5,097 bases of DNA from JBECKQ01 sp040235375 (GCA_040235375.1 JBECKQ010000325.1:1-5097), one strand, 5' to 3'. Positions 1 through 5,097 are shown, counted from the first letter of the stretch. Notes: generated by a model not told the origin, from the sequence alone. Program-made: numbers and translations.

Positions 1-28
1 AGGCAGAAGGCAATAGGCAACAGGCGAG
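1..28. repeat. Heptamer tandem repeat, four copies, just upstream of gspE
   Basis: Four head-to-tail 7-base units are visible: AGGCAGA, AGGCAAT, AGGCAAC and AGGCGAG. The first four bases AGGC are invariant, the fifth is A in three copies, and the last two vary. The array starts at the window edge, so it may extend further left. The last unit, AGGCGAG at 22-28, sits six bases before the ATG at 35 and is the only Shine-Dalgarno-like sequence available to that gene. Each unit carries AGG, part of the anti-anti-SD core. Heptanucleotide short tandem repeats are known in some bacterial genomes such as cyanobacteria; any role in expression here is inference. Confidence 0.75.
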
Positions 29-34
29 CAGCGC

Positions 35-1789
35 ATGGCTGAAAAAAGCAAGATGCCGCCGATCGAGCAGCTTCGCGGGAGACAACTCGGTCGCATCCTG
101 ATCAAGATGGGGAAGATCCGTCGTGCCGAAGTGCACGAGGCGCTGGAAATTCAGAAGCAGCGCCGCGGGCCGATCGGGGCGATCCTGGTCGAGGCCGGCC
201 ACATCACGGAAGAGGACCTGAACATCGCCCTGGCGGCGCAGGTCGGGATGGGCGTCGTCGAAATCGGCGACATGGACATCACGCCGGAGATCGTCAACCT
301 CGTTCCGCAGCAGATGGCCACGACGTACAAGGTCGTACCCTACGACTTCAACCCGGAGAAGAACGAGCTTTCGATCGCGATGTCGTCGCCGGACAACTTC
401 AAGGCGACCGACGACATGCAGACGCTGCTGGGCTTCAAGATCAAGGCGTCGATCTGCTCGCCGCAGGGACTGCAATCCGCGCTCGATCGGTACTATCCGG
501 AGGAAGGGCAGCAGTCGATCGCGGGCCTGATCGACGAGATATCGGGTGACGACGACCTGGCGAAGTTCGCGGGCCGGGGCGAGAGCATCGACCTCGAGGA
601 GCTCAAGGAGATCGCCGAGTCGAACCCGGTGAAAAAGCTGCTGAACCTCGTGTTGCTGCAGGCGATCCGGGACAAGGCCTCGGACATTCACTTCGAGCCG
701 TTCGAGGACGAGTTCAAGATGCGGTACCGCATCGACGGCGTGCTGTACGAGATGGTGCCGCCGCCGCGGCATATCGCTGCTGCGCTGGCGTCGCGCGTAA
801 AGGTCCTGGCCAAGCTGGACATCGCAGAGCGCCGACTGCCGCAGGACGGCCGTATCGAACTGCAGATGCACGGCAACCCGATTGACCTGCGCGTGGCCGT
901 GCTGCCCACGATGTTCGGCGAGAGCGTGGTCATGCGTGTTCTCGACCGGTCGAACGTCGCCCTGGACCTGGATCAGTTGGGGATGCGGGACGACGACCTG
1001 GACGTGTTCCGGCAGCTCATCAAGAAACCGAACGGCATCATCATCAACACCGGGCCGACCGGCTCGGGCAAAACCACGACCCTTTATGCCGCCCTGTCGG
1101 AGCTCAACAGCCCGGACACGAAGATCCTGACGGTCGAGGACCCGGTGGAGTACGACATCGACGGACTATGCCAGTGCCAGGTGCGATCCGAGGTGGGGAT
1201 GACGTTCGCCCGGGCGCTGCGGAGCTTCCTGCGTCAGGACCCGGACGTGATCCTGGTGGGCGAGATCCGCGACCTGGAAACGGCGCAAATCAGCGTGCAG
1301 GCGTCCTTGACGGGACACCTGGTATTCAGCACGCTTCATACGAACGACGCTCCGTCCTCCGTGGCGCGATTGCTGGATCTTGGACTCGAAGCGTTCTTAA
1401 TTACAGCCACACTTGAAGCAATCGTTGCACAGCGGCTCGTAAGGCGGATTTGCGTGAACTGCAAGACGGAGTTCACGCCGTCGGAGGAGATGCTGCTGGA
1501 GCTGGGCATTTCCCCGGACGACGTGGGCGACCGGCCGTTCTACTACGGCCGGGGCTGCGACTACTGCAACAATACCGGCTACCGCGGCCGGTTGGGCATC
1601 TACGAGATCATGGTGCTGGATGACCACATTCGAGAGTTGGTCATGCGGCACGCGTCGTCGTCGTTGCTGCGTCAGGAGGCGGTCAAGCGGGGCATGCGGC
1701 CGCTTCGGGAGGCCGGGCTGCTGGCGATCTACGACGGGCTGACGACGATCGAAGAAGTGGTCAAGGAGACGGTCTTCGAAGAGGTCTGA
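35..1789 (+). CDS. gspE: Type II secretion / type IV pilus assembly ATPase (GspE/PilB family) with N-terminal MshEN domain
   Basis: This is a 584-residue hexameric motor ATPase that acts at the cytoplasmic face of the inner membrane to drive pseudopilus or pilus assembly. Residues 17-69 hold two LG..L...G......L...L..Q motifs of MshEN type, and the N-terminal domain runs to about 155. An acidic linker (about 160-190) leads to the ATPase core. The core has the SDIHFEP signature (216-222), Walker A GPTGSGKTT (340-348), the Asp box ILTVEDPVEY (364-373), Walker B DPDVILVGEIRD (402-413) and the His box TGHLVFSTLHTNDA (426-439). A zinc-type tetracysteine follows (C473, C476, C508, C511). All catalytic motifs look intact and the length is normal for the family. 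An in-frame TAG at 14-16 with no other start codon before 35 fixes the ATG at 35 as the most upstream possible start; its SD (AGGCGAG) is weak. PilB or MshE is the alternative name; the neighbouring GspG-like gene favours GspE. Confidence 0.96.
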   Translation: MAEKSKMPPIEQLRGRQLGRILIKMGKIRRAEVHEALEIQKQRRGPIGAILVEAGHITEEDLNIALAAQVGMGVVEIGDMDITPEIVNLVPQQMATTYKVVPYDFNPEKNELSIAMSSPDNFKATDDMQTLLGFKIKASICSPQGLQSALDRYYPEEGQQSIAGLIDEISGDDDLAKFAGRGESIDLEELKEIAESNPVKKLLNLVLLQAIRDKASDIHFEPFEDEFKMRYRIDGVLYEMVPPPRHIAAALASRVKVLAKLDIAERRLPQDGRIELQMHGNPIDLRVAVLPTMFGESVVMRVLDRSNVALDLDQLGMRDDDLDVFRQLIKKPNGIIINTGPTGSGKTTTLYAALSELNSPDTKILTVEDPVEYDIDGLCQCQVRSEVGMTFARALRSFLRQDPDVILVGEIRDLETAQISVQASLTGHLVFSTLHTNDAPSSVARLLDLGLEAFLITATLEAIVAQRLVRRICVNCKTEFTPSEEMLLELGISPDDVGDRPFYYGRGCDYCNNTGYRGRLGIYEIMVLDDHIRELVMRHASSSLLRQEAVKRGMRPLREAGLLAIYDGLTTIEEVVKETVFEEV

Positions 1790-1818
1790 CGCTGGGTCTA
1801 TAGTGCAAAAGGCCAGCG
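1790..1818. repeat. Short inverted repeat in the gspE-gspF gap
   Basis: CGCTGG (1790-1795) and CCAGCG (1813-1818) are perfect 6-base inverted copies separated by 17 bases. They start immediately after the gspE stop codon and lie before the gspF ribosome-binding site. There is no T-run after the second arm, so this does not look like an intrinsic terminator. The loop is long and the pairing could be chance. Confidence 0.3.
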
Positions 1819-1849
1819 GGGGGATCATCGCCAGGTTGGGAGCTAGCCG

Positions 1850-3112
1850 ATGGGAACGTTCGTATACGAGGCGATGAACCAGACCGGCAAGGAGGTCAAG
1901 GACCAGATCGAGGCCTCCTCGGCGGAAGACGCGTTGCAGAAGATTCGGGGGTTGGGTCTTTTCCCAACGCGCATCCGGGAGAAGGGCGGCCGGAAGAAAG
2001 GGGCAACTGCCGCCGGCCGGAAGAAGAAAAAAGGCGGCGCCATCACCATCGGCGGGGTCAAGTCGAAGACCTTGACCGCGTTCACCCGCCAGCTCGCCAC
2101 GCTTCAGGATGCGGGCCTCCCGATCCTGCGCAGCCTGAACATTCTCGCGGAACAACAAAAACCGGGCCCGCTCAAGAACTCGCTGTTCACCGTGGCGGAG
2201 GACGTCGAGGGTGGAGCGACACTGTCGGAGGCGCTGGCCAAGCACCCGAAGGTGTTCAACCGCCTGTACGTGAACATGGTGGCGGCGGGCGAGACGGGCG
2301 GCGTTCTGGACGTGATTCTGATCCGCCTTGCGGAGTTCATGGAGAAGGCCCAGCGGCTGAAATCGCGGATTCGCGGTGCGATGATCTATCCGGCGGTGAT
2401 CATCACGTTCGCGGGCGGCATCGTGACGATGATCATGATCGTGGTGGTGCCGAAGTTCCGCGACATTTTCGCGGATTTCGACACGAAGCTGCCCAAGGTG
2501 ACGGAGCTTCTGATCAGCGCCAGCAACTGGTTCGCGAAAGGCATGCCGCCGGGCTGGGCGGTGGTCCTCGGCCTGCCGTTTGCAACGTGGGTGTTCCTGA
2601 AGCTGATGAAGCAGTCGAAGGGCGGCCGGTTCGCGGTGGACACGGTCAAGCTGAAGATCCCGGTCATGGGCCAGATCGTGCAGAAGTCGGGCGTGGCGCG
2701 TTTCTGCCGGACGCTGGGCACGCTGGTGAGCGCGGGCGTGCCGATTCTCGAGGCGATCACGATCACGAAGGATACCAGCGGCAACGAGGTGTTCGCCCGG
2801 GCGCTCACCAAGGTGCACGACTCGATTCGCGAGGGCGAGACGTTCGCCGATCCGCTGCGGGCGTCGAAGGTCGTGGACGGCATCGTGGTGAACATGGTGT
2901 CGGTCGGCGAGGAGACGGGCGAGCTGGACAAGATGCTCATCAAGATCGCGGACAACTACGACGAGGAGACGGAGACGCTGGTGGGCAGCCTGCTGTCGCT
3001 GCTCGAGCCGATCATGGTGGCCGTGCTGGGGGCGATCGTGGGGTTCATCGTGATCGCCCTGTTCCTTCCGCTGGTGTCGCTGATCAACGCGATGTCCGGC
3101 GGCGGGGGGTAG
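1850..3112 (+). CDS. gspF: Type II secretion / type IV pilus inner-membrane platform protein (GspF/PilC family)
   Basis: This is a 420-residue polytopic inner-membrane protein that forms the platform coupling the GspE motor to pseudopilin insertion. The N-terminus (MGTFVYEAMNQTGKEVK) is the typical GspF start. Two repeated T2SF cytoplasmic domains are visible: one from about 77 (FTRQLATLQDAGLPILRSL) and one from about 285 (FCRTLGTLVSAGVPILEAI). Each carries the family's G-E-T-G type motif (GETGG at 147-151; GEETGELD at 353-360). Hydrophobic segments lie at about 178-200, 234-252 and 384-412, as expected for three membrane spans. Length is usual for the family. A Lys/Gly-rich linker (about 44-63, including RKKKKGG) joins the N-terminal region to the first domain and looks flexible and basic. 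GGGAG at 1838-1842, seven bases before the ATG, is a good ribosome-binding site. It is 60 bases after gspE on the same strand and probably co-transcribed. Confidence 0.96.
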   Translation: MGTFVYEAMNQTGKEVKDQIEASSAEDALQKIRGLGLFPTRIREKGGRKKGATAAGRKKKKGGAITIGGVKSKTLTAFTRQLATLQDAGLPILRSLNILAEQQKPGPLKNSLFTVAEDVEGGATLSEALAKHPKVFNRLYVNMVAAGETGGVLDVILIRLAEFMEKAQRLKSRIRGAMIYPAVIITFAGGIVTMIMIVVVPKFRDIFADFDTKLPKVTELLISASNWFAKGMPPGWAVVLGLPFATWVFLKLMKQSKGGRFAVDTVKLKIPVMGQIVQKSGVARFCRTLGTLVSAGVPILEAITITKDTSGNEVFARALTKVHDSIREGETFADPLRASKVVDGIVVNMVSVGEETGELDKMLIKIADNYDEETETLVGSLLSLLEPIMVAVLGAIVGFIVIALFLPLVSLINAMSGGGG

Positions 3113-3247
3113 GAGATGCGGGACGGGCTCGAGGCCCACGATTGAACTGGCTGCGGATGGATCCCAGTGCCAGATGCCCGACTCGGAGCCAGCGGAGGAC
3201 TGCGCTGCAATGGGAATGCTGATGGTCGGGCGCTGGGAAAGTCAGCG

Positions 3248-3280
3248 GGCGGACTGAAGAGTCGACGCGGCGGCCTGAAG
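3248..3280. repeat. Imperfect 12-base direct repeat
   Basis: GGCGGACTGAAG (3248-3259) and GGCGGCCTGAAG (3269-3280) match at 11 of 12 bases with a 21-base period. The second copy forms the left arm and part of the loop of the hairpin at 3268-3290, which may have arisen from a local duplication. Confidence 0.55.
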
Positions 3281-3290
3281 GGGGCCGCCG
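3268..3290. repeat. GC-rich hairpin 1 in the gspF-pseudopilin gap
   Basis: The arms CGGCGGCC (3268-3275) and GGCCGCCG (3283-3290) are perfectly complementary over 8 bases, with a 7-base loop TGAAGGG. The bases that follow (TTGTGCCATT) contain no run of T, so a classical intrinsic terminator is not supported; a partial terminator or mRNA-stability hairpin is possible. Confidence 0.55.
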
Positions 3291-3308
3291 TTGTGCCATT
3301 GGGGGGCG

Positions 3309-3323
3309 GCGGCCCTCGGCCGC
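3309..3323. repeat. GC-rich hairpin 2
   Basis: GCGGCC (3309-3314) pairs with GGCCGC (3318-3323) around a 3-base loop CTC. It follows a run of six G at 3301-3306. Six base pairs, all G-C. Confidence 0.4.
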
Positions 3324-3324
3324 A

Positions 3325-3351
3325 GAGCAGGAGAGGGTTGAGCAGGAGAGG
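3325..3351. repeat. Perfect 12-base direct repeat
   Basis: GAGCAGGAGAGG occurs at 3325-3336 and again at 3340-3351, a 15-base period with a 3-base spacer (GTT). The purine-rich copies sit between hairpins 2 and 3. They include GGAGAGG, which resembles a Shine-Dalgarno sequence but has no suitable start codon downstream. Confidence 0.65.
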
Positions 3352-3370
3352 CGGCGGCTGGCGCCGCCGC
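3351..3370. repeat. GC-rich hairpin 3
   Basis: GCGGCGGC (3351-3358) is perfectly complementary to GCCGCCGC (3363-3370) with a 4-base loop TGGC, giving an 8-pair all-GC stem. It is followed by GAAAACACGC, with no T-run on the + strand. Read on the - strand, the stem is followed by CTCTCC, so it is not a terminator in that direction either. Confidence 0.55.
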
Positions 3371-3379
3371 GAAAACACG

Positions 3380-3411
3380 CACCCGGCCTCCCCCTGCGAG
3401 GGGGAGGGGTG
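3380..3411. repeat. REP-like palindrome
   Basis: CCTCCCCCT (3387-3395) and AGGGGGAGG (3399-3407) form a perfect 9-pair stem around the loop GCG. An outer pairing of CACC (3380-3383) with GGTG (3408-3411) extends it past a 3-base bulge (CGG). The shape, a C-rich arm, a tiny loop and a bulged outer stem, resembles dispersed intergenic palindromic repeats found in many copies in environmental bacterial genomes. Dispersal in this genome is inferred and cannot be seen from one copy. Confidence 0.6.
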
Positions 3412-3453
3412 AGAAATGGTCTCCCCATGGGAGGCGGCTTGGCGGCAGCGAAC

Positions 3454-3459
3454 AAGGAG
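3454..3459 (+). promoter_or_regulatory. Ribosome-binding site of the GspG-like gene
   Basis: AAGGAG lies seven bases before the ATG at 3467. It is the strongest Shine-Dalgarno sequence in the window and supports that start, which gives a short prepilin leader of nine residues. A competing in-frame ATG at 3416 is preceded by GGAGG at 3403-3407, but that sequence lies inside the right arm of the palindrome at 3380-3411. Confidence 0.75.
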
Positions 3460-3466
3460 CGACGCC

Positions 3467-4459
3467 ATGAGAGGTTGCAGACGAATCGCCGCGTTCACAC
3501 TGGTCGAGTTGCTGGTGGTGATCGCCATCATCGGGCTGATTATCGCGATCGCGCTGCCGTCGTTCAGTGGGGCGACTCGGCAGGCGAAAGAGCGGGCGGT
3601 GCAGGCGGAGATAAACGCGGTCGACGCGGGGCTGAACATGTACCAGGCGGAGCGGGCCCTGGGAGGGCGATTGCCGCCGTCGTCGAGCGATATCACCGCG
3701 GGCTCCTACGCCGGCAAAATCGTGGATCCAACAGTGGCCGGCAGCTCGAATAAGCAGCCGGACGCGTACGTCTCGGGCGCCTCGCTTCTGGTGTACGCAC
3801 TGGCGGGGCCGGACAACCAGGGAACGGCGGGCTTTCGGTCGCCAGCCGGCGGCCCCTGGGCGGAGGCGACGGGCGGTCCGGGTACGGGCGGTCTGTACGA
3901 CCCGACCGTGACGAGCCCCGCTCCGCGTTACCCAGGCAATGCCGGAACATACGCCGGTTCCAGACTGATGGACAACGTGAAGGCGCTGCGCGAGGTGAAG
4001 GGCTATCCAACGTCTTACGACCAACCCACGCTGAACCAGCGCGTGTTCGTGGATTCGTTCGGGATGCCGATTCTTTATTACCGGGCGCGTAAGGCGGCCA
4101 GGTACATGATCACCAAGCCGGGGGATTCCGATCTGATCGGTGTGTACGACCATCGCGACAATTCGCTGATTACCGGCGGTGTTCCACCGGGGTCCACAGG
4201 CGGCACCGCCGACGGCGTTACGCCTGCCGGCCAGCACGGGATCTATGCGACGGACTATCCGACGCCGAGCGATCTGAGCAAACTGAACGCATCGGCGAAA
4301 CCCGGCGATACGGACTACCTTTTCGACGAGTATATCCTGGATCGCAAGTCGAGCGAGGCGAACCCGAGGCCGGTTCGGCCGGACAGCTACCTGCTGATCT
4401 CGGCGGGGTTCGATCAGGTCTACGGGACGAAGGACGACATCAAGAACTGGTCGAATTAG
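3467..4459 (+). CDS. gspG: Large GspG-like type II secretion pseudopilin
   Basis: This 330-residue prepilin-like protein is probably a subunit of the pseudopilus. It has a basic nine-residue leader ending RRIAA, cut before Phe10, then FTLVELLVVIAIIGLIIAIAL (the N-methylation helix and membrane anchor) with the conserved Glu at mature position 5 (E14). An amphipathic helix (about 36-66) follows. Two GspG-like features are near the C-terminus: DSFGMPILYY (196-205), matching the family's D-x-W/F-G-x-P-x-x-Y turn, and SAGFDQVYGTKDDIKNW (312-328), resembling the calcium-loop end of major pseudopilins. Typical GspG is about 140 residues; here a Gly/Pro-rich segment (about 115-165) and another insert (about 215-300) more than double it. 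Position -1 is Ala rather than the usual Gly. An in-frame ATG at 3416 would give a 347-residue form; 3467 is preferred for its AAGGAG and short leader. It could instead be a minor pseudopilin. Confidence 0.9.
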   Translation: MRGCRRIAAFTLVELLVVIAIIGLIIAIALPSFSGATRQAKERAVQAEINAVDAGLNMYQAERALGGRLPPSSSDITAGSYAGKIVDPTVAGSSNKQPDAYVSGASLLVYALAGPDNQGTAGFRSPAGGPWAEATGGPGTGGLYDPTVTSPAPRYPGNAGTYAGSRLMDNVKALREVKGYPTSYDQPTLNQRVFVDSFGMPILYYRARKAARYMITKPGDSDLIGVYDHRDNSLITGGVPPGSTGGTADGVTPAGQHGIYATDYPTPSDLSKLNASAKPGDTDYLFDEYILDRKSSEANPRPVRPDSYLLISAGFDQVYGTKDDIKNWSN

Positions 4460-4461
4460 CC

Positions 4462-5097
4462 ATGCCGCAGGCGGAATCAATGCGAATGGAAGGTGGCCGA
4501 CGGGCGCGGAAGTGCCGCGTTAATGGCACTCGTGCCTTCAGCCTTGTCGAGATGCTGGTTGTCATCGCGGTGATCGGCATCCTGATCGCCATGGTGTTCA
4601 AGGGCGGGTCGGTCATGCTGGACCGCAGCCGACATCGCGATACGGAAGCGCTGTTCGGCATGCTCAACCAGGCGATCGACAGTTTCTACGCGGACAAGCC
4701 GTACGCCCGCAATCGCGAGGCGATGGAACGTTACGGCGGGTATCCACCCGACGAGTTGTCGGTTTTCGATGCGACGGCGCCGTGCCCGATTCCGAGGAAG
4801 CTGGTGAACCCGGCGGGCGGCAATCCGGCGATCGTACCAACCGGTCTTCTCAATCTGAACGATGCAGGCACGCACCAGGACGTGCGGGCGCTGGCGCTGG
4901 CGATCCGCCTGCGGTCGCCGAAGGCGGCGACGATACTGGATGGTATTCCCGATCGGTTCACCGCGGTTGACGACGCAATGTATTGTGCTACGCAGGAGGA
5001 GCAAACCAATAAGACGGGCACGAGGCTTACGTACTACGTGGATGCCTGGGGCGTTCCCATCGAGTACTACAGCACCAGGCTGGCGGTGCCGAGTACT
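4462..5097 (+). CDS. Second type II secretion pseudopilin, 3' end cut off by the window
   Basis: The frame stays open from the ATG at 4462 to the last base, giving 212 residues with no stop. The type IV prepilin signal is clear: basic residues to Arg24-Ala25, then FSLVEMLVVIAVIGILIAMVF from Phe26, with Glu at mature position 5 (E30). An amphipathic helix follows (about 53-78). YYVDAWGVPIEYY (191-203) matches the D-x-W-G-x-P-x-x-Y turn of GspG-like proteins and parallels the upstream gene, so the two look like diverged paralogs. Two cysteines (C108, C175) may form a disulfide. It begins two bases after the upstream stop codon, suggesting translational coupling. In-frame ATGs at 4480 and 4486 would shorten the leader from 25 to 19 or 17 residues, and none of the three has a strong ribosome-binding site. 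Position -1 is again Ala. Which minor or major pseudopilin class it belongs to cannot be said. Confidence 0.9.
   Translation, partial: MPQAESMRMEGGRRARKCRVNGTRAFSLVEMLVVIAVIGILIAMVFKGGSVMLDRSRHRDTEALFGMLNQAIDSFYADKPYARNREAMERYGGYPPDELSVFDATAPCPIPRKLVNPAGGNPAIVPTGLLNLNDAGTHQDVRALALAIRLRSPKAATILDGIPDRFTAVDDAMYCATQEEQTNKTGTRLTYYVDAWGVPIEYYSTRLAVPST

Larger units (their letters stand above)
3113..3466. other. 354-base intergenic region with dense GC-rich hairpins and direct repeats
   Basis: No convincing gene lies between gspF and the pseudopilin. Frames open across it give Gly/Arg-rich, low-complexity products that are explained by GC-rich sequence. The right half (about 3248-3411) is crowded with structure: an imperfect 12-base direct repeat, three GC hairpins, a perfect 12-base direct repeat and a long REP-like palindrome, each listed separately. 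I see no clear -35/-10 promoter and no hairpin followed by a T-run. The stretch 3113-3247 holds nothing I can name. Confidence 0.7.

Noticed and set aside
1799..1804. TATAGT as a -10 promoter element for gspF.
   Set aside because: The bases 17-18 upstream (TCGAAG or TTCGAA) match only half of a -35 box, and a single hexamer is weak evidence. Co-transcription with gspE is the simpler reading.
1397..3139. A 580-codon open frame on the - strand covering the end of gspE and all of gspF.
   Set aside because: It is antisense to two clearly identified genes. Its product is rich in Arg, His and Leu with no domain, as expected when GC-rich codons are read backwards.
2587..3222. A 211-codon + strand frame overlapping the gspF 3' half.
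   Set aside because: It is an alternative frame of gspF with a Gly/Arg/Asp-rich product and no ribosome-binding site or family resemblance.
3268..3370. Intrinsic terminator(s) after gspF.
   Set aside because: The stems are strong, but none is followed by a run of T on either strand, so they are reported as hairpins of unknown role.
3167..3412. A small + strand frame of 81 codons in the gspF-pseudopilin gap.
   Set aside because: The Gly/Arg-rich product comes from the hairpin repeats; there is no SD sequence at its start and no motif.
3416..3466. Upstream in-frame start for the GspG-like pseudopilin, with GGAGG eight bases before it.
   Set aside because: The GGAGG is part of a palindrome arm, and the added 17 residues make the leader 26 residues long. 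The ATG at 3467 has a clean AAGGAG and a normal nine-residue leader. The longer form is not excluded.
3242..4480. A 412-codon open frame on the - strand opposite the GspG-like gene.
   Set aside because: It has Arg-rich low-complexity composition and no recognisable motif, and the + strand has a clear prepilin gene.
1..5097. CRISPR array, tRNA, rRNA, insertion sequence or phage attachment site.
   Set aside because: No regularly spaced 25-40 base repeats, no tRNA- or rRNA-like sequence, no transposase motif and no terminal inverted repeats with target duplications were seen.

Overview
The window is a high-GC bacterial segment coding entirely on the + strand. It holds four consecutive genes of a type II secretion / type IV pilus-like machine: an assembly ATPase (GspE/PilB type, 35-1789), an inner-membrane platform protein (GspF/PilC type, 1850-3112), a large GspG-like pseudopilin (3467-4459), and a second pseudopilin that runs off the window's right edge (4462-5097, no stop reached). 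The order E-F-G-next pseudopilin matches the core of a gsp cluster. No outer-membrane secretin, prepilin peptidase or pilM/N/O-type gene lies in the window, so secretion versus pilus function cannot be settled here; the GspG-like C-terminus favours a type II secretion or pseudopilus system. Gram-negative architecture is implied. GC-rich codon use, oversized pseudopilins and wide gaps carrying GC-rich palindromes would suit Planctomycetota or a similar environmental phylum, but this is a weak inference.

Layout. Bases 1-28 are four tandem copies of a 7-base unit (AGGCANN) ending six bases before the ATPase start. The ATPase begins with two 24-residue motifs of the MshEN cyclic-di-GMP-binding type, followed by a complete ATPase core and a tetracysteine zinc motif. 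A 60-base gap with a small inverted repeat leads to gspF. A 354-base gap (3113-3466) then separates gspF from the pseudopilins. It holds no convincing gene but is packed with GC-rich hairpins, two short direct repeats and a REP-like palindrome. The two pseudopilin genes are only two bases apart and are probably translationally coupled.

How the genes work together. By family knowledge, the cytoplasmic ATPase powers the GspF platform, which adds pseudopilin subunits (after prepilin peptidase processing) to a short periplasmic filament. The MshEN motifs suggest that the motor may respond to cyclic-di-GMP. The hairpin-rich gap could uncouple expression of the abundant pseudopilins from the low-abundance motor and platform genes.

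I do not see evidence of a wholly new system. The points most worth a second look are the heptamer repeat at the ATPase ribosome-binding region, the MshEN motifs, a local low-GC patch of unusual codons inside the ATPase gene, the hairpin-dense gap, and a roughly 330-residue pseudopilin that keeps a GspG-like calcium-loop-type end.
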